Source: Streptomyces sp. HUAS CB01 (GTDB lineage: Bacteria; Actinomycetota; Actinomycetes; Streptomycetales; Streptomycetaceae). From it: a stretch of DNA of 64,000 nucleotides. The notes beneath the pieces are model-generated. The model was given only the letters and a program-made list of their open reading frames with translations. It was not told the DNA's origin and searched no databases. A program made the translations under genes and the position numbers. Shown here one piece after another: positions 9,407 to 18,512 of the stretch. Location of the stretch: contig NZ_CP129137.1 in the NCBI RefSeq assembly GCF_030406905.1, forward strand, positions 4,670,001-4,734,000, in the 5' to 3' direction. The first letter of the stretch is position 1, and each line of letters starts with the position of its first letter.

Positions 9407-11026
9407 ATGGGACATCTCGAGGCCGCGCATCTGGAGTACTTCCTCCCGGACGGGAGGGTGCTGCTCGGCGACGTGTCGTTCCGGGTGGGCGAGGGTTCGG
9501 TCGTCGCCCTGGTCGGGGCGAACGGCGCGGGCAAGACGACGCTCCTGCGGCTGCTGTCCGGTGAGCTGAGGCCGCACGGCGGCACGGTGTCGGTGAGCGG
9601 CGGCCTCGGAGTGATGCCGCAGTTCGTGGGTTCGGTGAGGGACGAGCGCACGGTCCGGGACCTGCTGGTCTCGGTGGCGCCGCCCAGGATCAGGGACGCG
9701 GCCCGGGCGGTCGACGAGGCCGAGCACCTGATCATGACCGTCGACGACGAGGCCGCGCAGATGCGGTACGCGCAGGCGCTCAGCGACTGGGCCGAGGTGC
9801 AGGGGTACGAGGCCGAGACGGTATGGGACATGTGCACCACGGCCGCGCTGGGCGTCCCCTACGAGAAGGCCCAGTGGCGCCTGGTGCGCACGCTGTCCGG
9901 CGGCGAGCAGAAGCGGCTGGTGCTGGAGGCGCTGCTGCGCGGCCCGGACGCGGTGCTGCTGCTCGACGAGCCGGACAACTATCTGGACGTACCTGGCAAG
10001 CGCTGGCTGGAGGACCGGCTGCGGGAGACCCGCAAGACCGTGCTCTTCGTCTCGCACGACCGGGAGCTGCTGGCCAGGGCCGCCCAGAAGATCGTGGCCG
10101 TGGAGCCGGGCCCCGCGGGCAGCGACGTCTGGGTCCACGGCGGCGGTTTCGGCACCTTCCACGAGGCGCGGCGGGAGCGGTTCGCGCGCTTCGAGGAGCT
10201 GAAGCGGCGCTGGGAGGAGGAGCACGCCCGGTTGAAGGCGCTGGTCCACAAGCTGCGGCAGCAGGCGGCGATCAGCCCCGACATGGCGTCGCGGTACCGG
10301 GCGATGCAGACGCGGTTCAGGAAGTTCGAGGAGGCCGGGCCGCCGCCGGAGCCGCCGCGCGAGCAGGACATCCGGATGCGGCTGCGCGGCGGCCGAACCG
10401 GGGTGCGGGCCCTGACCTGCGAGAACCTGGAGCTGACGGGGTTGATGAAGCCCTTCTCGCTGGAGGTCTTCTACGGCGAGCGGGTCGCGGTGCTCGGCTC
10501 GAACGGCTCGGGCAAGTCGCATTTCCTGCGGCTGCTCGCGGGCGAGGACGTGGCCCACACGGGGACGTGGAAGCTGGGCGCCCGGGTGGTGCCCGGCCAC
10601 TTCGCCCAGACGCACGCCCACCCGGAGCTGCTCGGGCGCACGCTCGTCGACATCCTGTGGACCGAGCACGCCAAGGACCGCGGCGGCGCGATGAGCGCCC
10701 TGCGCCGCTACGAGCTGGAGCGCCAGGGAGACCAGACCTTCGACCGGCTCTCGGGAGGGCAGCAGGCCCGCTTCCAGATCCTGCTGCTGGAGCTGCGGGG
10801 CACGACCGCGCTGCTGCTGGACGAGCCGACCGACAACCTGGACCTGGAGTCCGCGGAGGCGCTGCAGGAGGGCCTGGAGGCGTACGAGGGCACGGTGCTC
10901 GCGGTGACGCACGACCGCTGGTTCGCCCGTTCCTTCGACCGCTTCCTCGTCTTCGGCTCGGACGGAGTGGTCAGGGAGGCGCCGGAGCCGGTCTGGGACG
11001 AGCGCAGAGTGGTCCGGGCGCGGTAG
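9407..11026 (+). CDS. ABC-F family ATPase
   Basis: Soluble protein of two tandem ABC ATPase domains with no membrane domain; this class acts on ribosomes (translation factors or antibiotic-protection proteins). First domain: Walker A GANGAGKTTLL, signature LSGGEQKRL, Walker B LLLDEPDNYLD. Linker with charged helices (ELKRRWEEEHARLKALVHKL). Second domain: GSNGSGKSHFL, LSGGQQARFQI, LLLDEPTDNLD and the H-loop THDRW. 539 residues from the ATG at 9407 (MGHLEAAHLEYFLPDG); starts at 9398 and 9392 are also possible. No extended P-site loop is recognised, so resistance is not claimed. Confidence 0.88.
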   Translation: MGHLEAAHLEYFLPDGRVLLGDVSFRVGEGSVVALVGANGAGKTTLLRLLSGELRPHGGTVSVSGGLGVMPQFVGSVRDERTVRDLLVSVAPPRIRDAARAVDEAEHLIMTVDDEAAQMRYAQALSDWAEVQGYEAETVWDMCTTAALGVPYEKAQWRLVRTLSGGEQKRLVLEALLRGPDAVLLLDEPDNYLDVPGKRWLEDRLRETRKTVLFVSHDRELLARAAQKIVAVEPGPAGSDVWVHGGGFGTFHEARRERFARFEELKRRWEEEHARLKALVHKLRQQAAISPDMASRYRAMQTRFRKFEEAGPPPEPPREQDIRMRLRGGRTGVRALTCENLELTGLMKPFSLEVFYGERVAVLGSNGSGKSHFLRLLAGEDVAHTGTWKLGARVVPGHFAQTHAHPELLGRTLVDILWTEHAKDRGGAMSALRRYELERQGDQTFDRLSGGQQARFQILLLELRGTTALLLDEPTDNLDLESAEALQEGLEAYEGTVLAVTHDRWFARSFDRFLVFGSDGVVREAPEPVWDERRVVRAR

Positions 11027-11078
11027 GGCGGGGCCCCGGCCGCCGTGGCCGGGCCGCGCCGACCGGGCCGGGGGCGTT

Positions 11079-11108
11079 TTGACCCGTGCGGGGGAGCACG
11101 GGTATTCT
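11079..11108 (+). promoter_or_regulatory. rplM-rpsI promoter
   Basis: TTGACC (11079-11084), 18-base spacer, TATTCT (11103-11108): a strong principal-sigma promoter. The spacer itself contains a CCCGTGC/GCACGGG inverted repeat. Transcription would start near 11115, giving a ~207-base leader before the GTG of rplM. That leader has no convincing ORF and may carry ribosomal-protein feedback control, which is a guess from length. Confidence 0.65.
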
Positions 11109-11321
11109 GCTGGTTCGTTATGCGTATTGGCTTGCTCTATCTCACGTGAGGGGCCCTTACGCCGGTTCACCGGGCCGATGACCAGCGGCATGCACTCGGG
11201 TTGCGTCCCCGATGTGCGGCCAGGGCTGTCGTGATCGTCCGGGTGGCCTTGTCAGGACCCCGTCCTCTGTGCTTTCACGAGCCGGAGGATCCCCATCACT
11301 GAAGAAGCGAAGGCTACGACC

Positions 11322-11765
11322 GTGCGTACGTACAGCCCCAAGCCCGGCGATGTGACGCGCCAGTGGCACGTCATCGACGCCCAGGACGTCGTCCTGGGTC
11401 GTCTGGCCACCACCGCTGCCACCCTCCTGCGGGGCAAGCACAAGCCGATCTACGCGCCCCACGTCGACGCTGGTGACTTCGTCATCATCATCAACGCCGA
11501 CAAGGTGCACCTGTCCGGCAACAAGCGGACCCAGAAGATGGCGTACCGCCACTCCGGCTACCCGGGTGGCCTGCGCTCCGTCCGCTACGACGAGCTGCTC
11601 GACAAGAACCCCGAGAAGGCCGTCGAGAAGGCCGTCAAGGGCATGCTGCCCAAGAACTCCCTGGGCCGTCAGATGCTCTCGAAGCTGAAGGTCTACGCGG
11701 GCGAGAACCACCCGCACGCTGCCCAGCAGCCGGTCCCGTTCGAGATCACCCAGGTCGCGCAGTAA
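11322..11765 (+). CDS. rplM: 50S ribosomal protein L13
   Basis: Early-assembling large-subunit protein, 147 residues. GTG start, then [19 protein letters not shown]. Conserved blocks [24 protein letters not shown]-equivalent [17 protein letters not shown], and [11 protein letters not shown]. Followed 41 bases later by rpsI, the standard rplM-rpsI pair in one transcript. Confidence 0.96.
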   Translation: MRTYSPKPGDVTRQWHVIDAQDVVLGRLATTAATLLRGKHKPIYAPHVDAGDFVIIINADKVHLSGNKRTQKMAYRHSGYPGGLRSVRYDELLDKNPEKAVEKAVKGMLPKNSLGRQMLSKLKVYAGENHPHAAQQPVPFEITQVAQ

Positions 11766-11806
11766 GTCCGGCCACCCCCTAAGACGAACAGAATCTGAGG
11801 AGCATC

Positions 11807-12325
11807 GTGGCCGAGACCACCACCGAGACCCCGCTCGAGGGCGAAGAGACCTACGCCGAGGTCACCACCTTCGAGTCCGAGACCCCCGTCGAGGGCGAGT
11901 ACACGAGCGAGTCGCTCGCGTCCCGCTTCGGCGAGCCCCAGCCGGCCGCCGGCCTGGGCCGCCGCAAGAACGCCATCGCCCGCGTCCGCATCGTGCCGGG
12001 CACCGGCAAGTGGACGATCAACGGTCGCACCCTCGAGGACTACTTCCCGAACAAGGTGCACCAGCAGGAAGTCAACGAGCCCTTCAAGGTGCTCGAGCTC
12101 GACGACCGCTACGACGTCATCGCCCGCATCGCGGGTGGCGGCGTGTCCGGCCAGGCCGGCGCCCTGCGCCTCGGCGTGGCCCGCGCGCTGAACGAGGCGG
12201 ACGTGGAGAACAACCGCGGCGCGCTGAAGAAGGCCGGCTTCCTGCGCCGCGACGACCGTGCGGTCGAGCGGAAGAAGGCCGGTCTGAAGAAGGCCCGCAA
12301 GGCCCCGCAGTACAGCAAGCGCTAA
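11807..12325 (+). CDS. rpsI: 30S ribosomal protein S9
   Basis: 172 residues, against ~130 in E. coli; the first ~45 residues are an acidic Thr/Glu-rich extension usual in actinobacteria. The S9 fold starts at [17 protein letters not shown] and ends with the basic tail PQYSKR, whose last residues reach the P-site tRNA. Start GTG after the ribosome binding site GAGGAG (11797-11802). Confidence 0.96.
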   Translation: MAETTTETPLEGEETYAEVTTFESETPVEGEYTSESLASRFGEPQPAAGLGRRKNAIARVRIVPGTGKWTINGRTLEDYFPNKVHQQEVNEPFKVLELDDRYDVIARIAGGGVSGQAGALRLGVARALNEADVENNRGALKKAGFLRRDDRAVERKKAGLKKARKAPQYSKR

Positions 12326-12352
12326 TCGCCTGCTCGCCTGTACGGCTACGTT

Positions 12353-12383
12353 CGCCCCGGCGGCACTCGGTGCCGCCGGGGCG
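12353..12383 (+). terminator. Terminator after rpsI
   Basis: Perfect 13-base arms (CGCCCCGGCGGCA and complement) with the 5-base loop CTCGG, followed by TTCCGTATAT. It begins 28 bases after the rpsI stop and precedes a separate promoter for glmM. Confidence 0.75.
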
Positions 12384-12416
12384 TTCCGTATATCGGCCCC
12401 GGGGCGACCCCCCGGG

Positions 12417-12447
12417 GTGACACGGCCCCGTACCCCCGGCGTATAAC
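12417..12447 (+). promoter_or_regulatory. Probable glmM promoter
   Basis: TATAAC at 12442-12447 is a good -10. GTGACA at 12417-12422 is a usable -35 with a long 19-base spacer. The predicted start site is ~70 bases before the glmM GTG. Placement between the rpsI terminator and glmM supports it. Confidence 0.5.
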
Positions 12448-12522
12448 GGCACGGGGGACCCCGCACCCTTGCGCAGGTACACCACGGGGCTTGCGTTTTC
12501 GGAGCACAATCGGAGGACACCA

Positions 12523-13881
12523 GTGGGACGACTCTTCGGCACGGACGGTGTGCGCGGTGTCGCGAACGCGGATCTGACGGCGGAGCTGGCGCTCGGTCTG
12601 TCGGTCGCGGCGGCGCACGTGCTCGCCGAGGCGGGCACGTTCGAGGGCCATCGGCCGACGGCGGTGGTCGGGCGTGATCCCCGCGCGTCCGGGGAGTTCC
12701 TGGAATCCGCCGTGGTGGCGGGCCTGGCGAGCGCGGGCGTGGACGTCCTGCGGGTCGGTGTGCTGCCCACCCCGGCGGTGGCGTACCTCACCGGCGTGCT
12801 CGGCGCCGACCTCGGCGTGATGCTCTCGGCGAGCCACAACGCCATGCCGGACAACGGCATCAAGTTCTTCGCGCGCGGCGGTCACAAGCTCGCCGACGAG
12901 CTGGAGGACCGCATCGAGGCCGTGTACGAGGAGCACCGCACGGGTGCGCCGTGGGACCGCCCGACCGGCGCCGGCGTGGGTCGCGTCCGGGACTACGACG
13001 AGGGCTTCGACAAGTACGTCGCCCACCTCATCGGCGTGCTGCCGAACCGGCTGGACGGGCTGAAGGTCGTTCTCGACGAGGCGCACGGCGCCGCGGCCCG
13101 GGTCTCTCCCGAGGCGTTCGCGCGGGCCGGTGCCGAGGTCGTCACGATCGGCGCCGAGCCGGACGGCCTCAACATCAACGACAACTGCGGTTCGACCCAC
13201 CTCGGCCTGCTGAAGGCCGCCGTCGTCGACCACGGGGCCGACTTCGGCATCGCCCACGACGGCGACGCCGACCGCTGCCTCGCCGTGGACGCCGAGGGCA
13301 ACGAGGTCGACGGCGACCAGATCCTCGCGGTGCTGGCGCTCGCCATGCGCGAGGCGGGCACGCTGCGCGGCAACACCGTCGTCGCCACCGTGATGTCGAA
13401 CCTGGGCTTCAAGCTGGCGATGGAGCGCGAGGGCGTCGAGCTGGTGCAGACGGCCGTCGGCGACCGCTACGTGCTGGAGTCGATGAAGGAGCACGGCTAC
13501 GCCCTGGGCGGCGAGCAGTCCGGCCACGTCATCGTCCTCGACCACGCCACCACCGGCGACGGCACGCTCACCGGACTGATGCTGGCGGCCCGCGTCGCCG
13601 CGACCGGCCGTTCCCTGGCCGAGCTGGTCCGTGTCATGGACCGCCTTCCGCAGGTCCTGGTCAACGTCCCGGACGTCGACAAGTCGCGTGTCTCGTCGTC
13701 GGCCGAGCTGGCCGCCGCGGTCACCGACGCCGAGCGGGAGCTCGGCACCACCGGCCGGGTGCTGCTGCGCCCCTCCGGCACCGAACCGCTGGTCCGGGTC
13801 ATGGTCGAGGCCGCGGACATCGAGCAGGCCCGCTCGGTGGCCGGCCGGCTGGCCGACGCGGTCAAGTCCGCACTCGGCTGA
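12523..13881 (+). CDS. glmM: Phosphoglucosamine mutase
   Basis: Converts glucosamine-6-phosphate to glucosamine-1-phosphate for UDP-GlcNAc and cell-wall synthesis. 452 residues. GTG at 12523 after CGGAGGA (12511-12517) gives (M)[17 protein letters not shown]. The phosphoserine is Ser104 in [11 protein letters not shown]; the metal-binding loop is [11 protein letters not shown]; the sugar-binding GGEQSGHVI and the phosphate-binding [12 protein letters not shown] loop are intact. The preceding step enzyme GlmS is encoded 4.6 kb downstream. Confidence 0.96.
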   Translation: MGRLFGTDGVRGVANADLTAELALGLSVAAAHVLAEAGTFEGHRPTAVVGRDPRASGEFLESAVVAGLASAGVDVLRVGVLPTPAVAYLTGVLGADLGVMLSASHNAMPDNGIKFFARGGHKLADELEDRIEAVYEEHRTGAPWDRPTGAGVGRVRDYDEGFDKYVAHLIGVLPNRLDGLKVVLDEAHGAAARVSPEAFARAGAEVVTIGAEPDGLNINDNCGSTHLGLLKAAVVDHGADFGIAHDGDADRCLAVDAEGNEVDGDQILAVLALAMREAGTLRGNTVVATVMSNLGFKLAMEREGVELVQTAVGDRYVLESMKEHGYALGGEQSGHVIVLDHATTGDGTLTGLMLAARVAATGRSLAELVRVMDRLPQVLVNVPDVDKSRVSSSAELAAAVTDAERELGTTGRVLLRPSGTEPLVRVMVEAADIEQARSVAGRLADAVKSALG

Positions 13882-13966
13882 CGCGGGACTCCCCGGCCCG
13901 CCGTTCGGGGGAACGGCGGGTGTCGTGGCCCGGGGCCCGGAGGCGCGGCTCGTACGTTCGGCTGGC

Positions 13967-15373
13967 ATGACGTACGGATCAGCTGACCGCGTGTCCGGGC
14001 CCAGCCGTCGCGCCGCACTGGCCGGGCTCGTCGGCGGGGCCGGGGCGGCCGTCCTGGCCGGGTGCACCTCGCCGGGGGCGAAACCCGCGAACGCGCCCAC
14101 GCCGAGCGGGGCCCGGTCGCCCCAGGCGCCGGCGGACGACCCGACGCCCGGGGCGATGACCCTGTTCAAGGACCCGGCCTTCAACTTCAACGGTCTCCTG
14201 GCGCTCGGCGGGTCCGGCGCCGGCAGCGCGGAGGTGGGCGAAGTCCTCACCGCCGTGAACGCCATCAACAAGGCGGGCCTCTCCTCGCAGACGTACGTCG
14301 AGACCTTCCGCAAGCTCGGCGACCAGCTGATGGAGCCGCCGGAGGGCAGCAAGCCCGACGACCAGACCACCCGCTTCCGCGCGCTACGGGCCGCGCAGTA
14401 CTACGGCCAGGCGCTGTTCTTCGTGCTGGGCTCGGACGACCCGGGCAGCGAGGAGGACCTGTACAAGGCGGGGCGCGGCGCCTGGGACAAGTTCTGCGAT
14501 CTGTGCGACCCGGCGCCGGTGAAGGCGAACGTCCCGTACGGCAAGACCCCGCTGCCGGTCTGGTTCTTCCGGCCGGACCCGTCGAACACCCGCCGGCCGA
14601 CCGTGATCCTCACCAACGGCAGCGACGGACAGAACGTCGACATGTGGACCTACGGCGTCCCGGCCGCCCTGGAACGCGGCTGGAACGCCCTCGTCTACGA
14701 CGGCCCGGGCCAGGGCCAGTTGCTCTTCGTGGACCAGGTGGTCTTCACCCCGACCTGGGAGAAGGTCGTCGGGCCCCTCGTCGACTGGCTGTCGAAGCGT
14801 TCCGACGTGGACGCGTCCAAGATCGGCCTCACGGGGCTGAGCATGGCGGGCGATCTGGCGCCGCGGGCCGCGGCCTTCGAGGACCGTATCGCCGCGCTGG
14901 TCGCGATGCCGGGCTGTGTGGATCCGTGGCTGGGCTTCCCCGCGGAGATCCGGCAGATCCTCACCCCGACCAAGGAGGAGACCAACGAGATCTGGAACAA
15001 GGAGGTCGTCCCCCAACTGCCCCCGGACGCAGCCGCGACGATGAAGAAGCGCATCGAGCCCTTCTCGATCCCGGCGATGCTCGCGGCCCGCGAGGGCAAG
15101 ATGTTCACCGACTTCTACACGCCCGCCAAGCGGATCCAGTCGCTGAAGATCACGGACGTCGTGCCGCGCATCAAGATGCCGACGCTCGTGCTCGACTACG
15201 AGGACGAGCAGTTCTACCCCGGCCAGCCCCAGCAGATGTTCGACGCCCTGACCGCGCCCAAGGACTATGTGAAGCTCACCGCGGCCCAGGGAGCGCAGCT
15301 CCACTGCTCCCCGATGGCGCCGCAGCTGCACTGCGAGGTCGTCTTCGACTGGCTGCAGGGAACACTGGGGTAG
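13967..15373 (+). CDS. Secreted alpha/beta-hydrolase lipoprotein (esterase/peptidase-like)
   Basis: 468 residues. The N terminus has twin arginines (PSRRAALAGLVGG) followed by a hydrophobic run and the lipobox LAGC, so it is probably a Tat-exported lipoprotein. The hydrolase domain has a typical nucleophile elbow GLSMAG, a later acid in LDYEDEQFYPG and a His in AQLHCSP or LHCEVVF. The long helical cap-like N-terminal part resembles FrsA / 2,6-dihydroxypseudooxynicotine hydrolase-type serine hydrolases; the substrate is unknown. Start ATG at 13967 chosen because it gives the signal sequence directly. Confidence 0.78.
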   Translation: MTYGSADRVSGPSRRAALAGLVGGAGAAVLAGCTSPGAKPANAPTPSGARSPQAPADDPTPGAMTLFKDPAFNFNGLLALGGSGAGSAEVGEVLTAVNAINKAGLSSQTYVETFRKLGDQLMEPPEGSKPDDQTTRFRALRAAQYYGQALFFVLGSDDPGSEEDLYKAGRGAWDKFCDLCDPAPVKANVPYGKTPLPVWFFRPDPSNTRRPTVILTNGSDGQNVDMWTYGVPAALERGWNALVYDGPGQGQLLFVDQVVFTPTWEKVVGPLVDWLSKRSDVDASKIGLTGLSMAGDLAPRAAAFEDRIAALVAMPGCVDPWLGFPAEIRQILTPTKEETNEIWNKEVVPQLPPDAAATMKKRIEPFSIPAMLAAREGKMFTDFYTPAKRIQSLKITDVVPRIKMPTLVLDYEDEQFYPGQPQQMFDALTAPKDYVKLTAAQGAQLHCSPMAPQLHCEVVFDWLQGTLG

Positions 15374-15452
15374 TTCCGTCCGGAGTCTCCGGGGCGGGCA
15401 CGGCACGAGGCCTGGCCCGCCCCCTCGTCGTTCCGGGCTCGGCAGCCCCGGT

Positions 15453-15650
15453 TCAGTCGCCCCGCAGCAGGTCGAACACGTCGACGGGCGGCGGGAATCG
15501 AGGGGCGCAGCCGCGGCAGGCGTAGACGTTCCAGCCGGGGCCGCTCGCGCTGTGGACCTCGTGCACCAGCACGGGCTCGTCCGTGACCTGCTGGCAACGC
15601 ACGCACATGCGCACGGGCGACGACCGGTCCGGAGAGGTGCCGCCGCTCAT
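15453..15650 (-). CDS. Small zinc-ribbon-like protein
   Basis: 65 residues. Two CxxC pairs (MCVRCQQVTD and YACRGCAPR), about 28 residues apart, suggest a metal-binding ribbon. Its ATG (15650) overlaps the stop of the upstream small gene by four bases, so the two are coupled. Together with the divergent GntR gene they form a compact module of a kind that recurs in Streptomyces; its function is unknown. No signal peptide. Confidence 0.6.
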   Translation of the reverse strand: MSGGTSPDRSSPVRMCVRCQQVTDEPVLVHEVHSASGPGWNVYACRGCAPRFPPPVDVFDLLRGD

Positions 15651-15880
15651 ACGGCCACCTCGCGGGCGAGGGTGTCACCGAGGTAGGGCCGTACCAGCGC
15701 GCTCACGTCCCCGGCGAGCGGACCGTCGAGGCCGTAGGGGCTGCGGTGTGCGGGGAGGGGCGGCGCCGGGCGCGCGACCGGCGCGGGCGGGGGAGCGGGC
15801 TCGGGGCCCGCACCCGGGGGGAAGTGCCGGTCCAGCCAACTCCGCAGCCGTGCGGCGAGGCGGGGGATAAGGTCGGTCAC
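15647..15880 (-). CDS. Small Pro-rich protein of unknown function
   Basis: 77 residues from the GTG at 15880: an amphipathic basic start (VTDLIPRLAARLRSWLDRHFPPG), a Pro/Ala-rich middle, then SPYGLDGPLAGDVSALVRPYL. Longer starts are possible but extend into sequence without coding character. First gene of a coupled pair with the zinc-ribbon protein, divergent from a GntR regulator 175 bases away. Confidence 0.5.
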   Translation of the reverse strand: MTDLIPRLAARLRSWLDRHFPPGAGPEPAPPPAPVARPAPPLPAHRSPYGLDGPLAGDVSALVRPYLGDTLAREVAV

Positions 15881-15980
15881 GTCATCGGCTCCTTTGGTTC
15901 CCTTGTCGGTTGATGGCCACGCCCCGGGACGGCTGCATCCGTCGCCGGGGTGCCTTGTACAGACGCTAGGCAGGACGTTC

Positions 15981-15992
15981 ATAGATGTCTAT
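15981..15992. promoter_or_regulatory. Candidate GntR operator
   Basis: Perfect 12-base palindrome ATAGATGTCTAT in an AT-rich patch between the divergent GntR gene and the small-protein pair. The AT-richness in a GC-rich genome and the position between divergent genes make it a plausible operator for both; unproven. Confidence 0.45.
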
Positions 15993-16055
15993 AGAGAACA
16001 TGTGATGTAGGTATCTGTGTTCGGACAGCCGTGACTGTGTACGGTCACCGGCGTG

Positions 16056-16301
16056 ATGGAGTACGACCCGACCCGCCCCAAGTGGGTGCAGATCGCCGAC
16101 GTGATCCGAGAGCGCATCGCCACCGGCGAGTACGCGCCGCGCCATCGCCTCTCGGAGATGCAGATGGAGGAGGAGTTCGGCGTCGCCCGGATCACGGTCC
16201 GCAAGGCGACCGCCGCCCTCCGGGACGAGGGGCTGATCACCACGGCCCATGGCATGGGCTCGTTCGTCACGGACCAGGGCGCTGCCGACGAGTCCGACTG
16301 A
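16056..16301 (+). CDS. Short GntR-family regulator (DNA-binding domain only)
   Basis: 81 residues consisting almost only of the winged helix-turn-helix: YDPTRPKWVQIADVIRERIATGEY, then EEEFGVARITVRKATAALRDEGLI and HGMGSFV. Full GntR regulators carry a C-terminal effector domain of 130 or more residues, which is absent here without sign of a frameshift. Such short forms occur in Streptomyces. It probably controls the divergent pair and itself. The start could be GTG 16053, one codon earlier. Confidence 0.8.
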   Translation: MEYDPTRPKWVQIADVIRERIATGEYAPRHRLSEMQMEEEFGVARITVRKATAALRDEGLITTAHGMGSFVTDQGAADESD

Positions 16302-16304
16302 CGC

Positions 16305-17252
16305 TCAGGCTCCCGCCGGCTTCCGCATCGCCCGGCGCTGGCGCGTCCACAGCCACTTCTGGACGAACAGCGTCAGCGTCCCCGCGATGATGATCCCGAC
16401 CAGGTTCACCACCAGCTGAAGGCTGGAGCCCCACGCCTGACCGTAGTCGCCGTAGCTGAGCGCCACCGCGGCGTTGGAGGCCGCCGGGACCGTCGTCACC
16501 GAGATCGCGACGCCGACGAGGGCACCGGACTTGGCGGACGTCAGCGACAGGGTGCCGGCGACACCGGCGAGGACCGCGACGACGAACGAGAAGGCGTCCG
16601 GGGCGTAGATGAAGGCCGTGTTCGGACGGTCCCCCTCCAGCATCGAGAACGTGAACAGGCCGACGCCGTGCATGAAGAGGCTGAAGGCGACCGTCACCGC
16701 CATGGCCACGGCGAACCCGACCACCAGCGCCACCAGCGAGCGCACGGCGAGGCGGGGAAGCCGCTGCACCACGGCCGTGCTGAAGCCGGCGAGCGGTCCG
16801 AACTCCGGGCCGACGGCCATCGCGCCCACGATGAGGATCGCGTTGTCCAGGACCACACCGCACGCGGCGATCATCGTGGCCAGCGTCAGGAACGCCAGAT
16901 AGGTGACGGAGAGGGTCGACTCCTCGTGGGTCGCGTCGGTCAGCTGCTCCCAGAGGACCGCGTCCGCGGGCTCGCCCGGCGCCTCCTCCTCGGCCTCGTC
17001 GGCGCGTTTCGACAGCGACAGGTCGATGGTCTCCACGGAGATCGAACCGTCACGGTCGAGGCCCAGGTCCCGCAGGTGTCCGATCAGCTCGTCGCCGGCC
17101 TCGCGGGCGACATCGCACATGACCAGGTCCCCGGACGGATGGCGCGCGGCACCGGCCAGCACCACGAGGTGCGTCGTGCCGACCGTCTCCTCGATGGTGT
17201 CGACGACCCGCTCGGTGCGGTCGGGCGGGACGATCAGACGCAGGTGCAGCAC
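16305..17252 (-). CDS. DUF389-family membrane protein
   Basis: 315 residues. N-terminal ~95-residue soluble domain (LHLRLIVPPDRTERVVDTIEE), acidic linker, then about six membrane helices with the DUF389 core motif NAILIVGAMAVGPEFGPLAG and SAKSGALVGVAISVTTVPAASNAAV. Function of the family is not established. Convergent with the GntR gene (3-base gap) and upstream of coaA on the opposite side, same strand as coaA with a 57-base gap. Confidence 0.85.
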   Translation of the reverse strand: MLHLRLIVPPDRTERVVDTIEETVGTTHLVVLAGAARHPSGDLVMCDVAREAGDELIGHLRDLGLDRDGSISVETIDLSLSKRADEAEEEAPGEPADAVLWEQLTDATHEESTLSVTYLAFLTLATMIAACGVVLDNAILIVGAMAVGPEFGPLAGFSTAVVQRLPRLAVRSLVALVVGFAVAMAVTVAFSLFMHGVGLFTFSMLEGDRPNTAFIYAPDAFSFVVAVLAGVAGTLSLTSAKSGALVGVAISVTTVPAASNAAVALSYGDYGQAWGSSLQLVVNLVGIIIAGTLTLFVQKWLWTRQRRAMRKPAGA

Positions 17253-17309
17253 GCGGACGGCTCCTCGGCGTTGGTCCGGCCGGTCCGGCCGGGTCGGCAG
17301 GCGGCGGGC

Positions 17310-18302
17310 TCAGAGCTTGCGCAGGGACAGCCGCTGGACCTTGTGGTCGGGGCCCTTGCGCAGGACCAGGGTGGCACGCCCGCGCGTCGGAGCCACGTTC
17401 TCCTGCAGATTGACGCCGTTGATCGTGCGCCACATCGTCCGCGCGTAGTCCAGCGCCTCGTCCTCGGAGACCTGGGTGTACTTGCGGAAGTACGAGGACG
17501 GGTCCTGGAACGCGGTCTCGCGCAGCTTGCGGAAGCGGTTGAGGTACCAGCGCTCGATGTCCTCCGGCCGCGCGTCCACGTACACGGAGAAGTCGAAGTA
17601 GTCGGCCAGACCGACCCGGGTACGCCCGTCCTTGCCGGGCAGGGCCGGCTGGAGGACGTTGAGGCCCTCGACGATCAGGATGTCGGGACGGCGCACGGTC
17701 AGCCGCTCACCCGGGACGATGTCGTAGATGAGGTGCGAGTAGACGGGCGCGGACACCTCGTCCTTGCCGGCCTTGATGTCGGCGACGAAACGGGTCAGGG
17801 CGCGGCGGTCGTACGACTCGGGGAACCCCTTCCGCGACATCAGCCCCCGGTCCTGGAGTTCCTTCATCGGGTACAGGAACCCGTCGGTGGTGACCAGCTC
17901 GACGCGCGGGTGCTCGGGCCAGCGGGCGAGCAGCGCCTGCAGCAGCCGGGCCACCGTCGACTTGCCGACGGCCACGGAGCCCGCGACGCCTATGACGAAC
18001 GGGGTCCCGCGCTGGGTGCCGTGGCCGTTGCCCGCCTCGCCCAGGAAGGTGTTGAGGGCGCCGCGGAGGTTGGCGGTGGCCCCGACGTACAGGTTGAGCA
18101 GCCGCGACAGGGGCAGATAGATGTCCCGTACCTCGTCGAGGTCGATGACGTCTCCGAGGCCGCGGAGCTGCTCGACCTCGGCGGCGGTCAGCGGCAGCGG
18201 AGTCCTCTCCCGGAGGGCGCTCCACTCCTCGCGGGTCAGGTCGACATACGGGGACGCCTCGGTCCGGTCGGCCCTGCGGCTTCGTGGCGGCGAAGTGATC
18301 AC
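17310..18302 (-). CDS. coaA: Pantothenate kinase, type I
   Basis: First enzyme of coenzyme A synthesis. 330 residues; P-loop [12 protein letters not shown] at residues 105-116, then [38 protein letters not shown], and IVEGLNVLQ. The C-terminal part ([46 protein letters not shown]) is full-length. Start GTG at 18302 lies 6 bases after a possible -10 (GACAAT on the minus strand), so the mRNA might be leaderless. Divergent from glmS. Confidence 0.95.
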   Translation of the reverse strand: MITSPPRSRRADRTEASPYVDLTREEWSALRERTPLPLTAAEVEQLRGLGDVIDLDEVRDIYLPLSRLLNLYVGATANLRGALNTFLGEAGNGHGTQRGTPFVIGVAGSVAVGKSTVARLLQALLARWPEHPRVELVTTDGFLYPMKELQDRGLMSRKGFPESYDRRALTRFVADIKAGKDEVSAPVYSHLIYDIVPGERLTVRRPDILIVEGLNVLQPALPGKDGRTRVGLADYFDFSVYVDARPEDIERWYLNRFRKLRETAFQDPSSYFRKYTQVSEDEALDYARTMWRTINGVNLQENVAPTRGRATLVLRKGPDHKVQRLSLRKL

Positions 18303-18512
18303 ATGCTCATTGTCGGGGCTGAGGGCGGGTCGTGGGGGGTGGGCTCGGTCACGCGGGGGCCGCGGCCCGGCTCCGGACGATCACGCGGGCGCCACGGTTC
18401 GGGCGCCGGGGCGTCCTGCACGAGCGCCCCTACCGCCACGATGGCCTCGGTCTCCTCCCACACGCGGCCCGCGACCGAGGCGGGCGGGCCGCCGGAGTCG
18501 TAGGCTGCCGCC

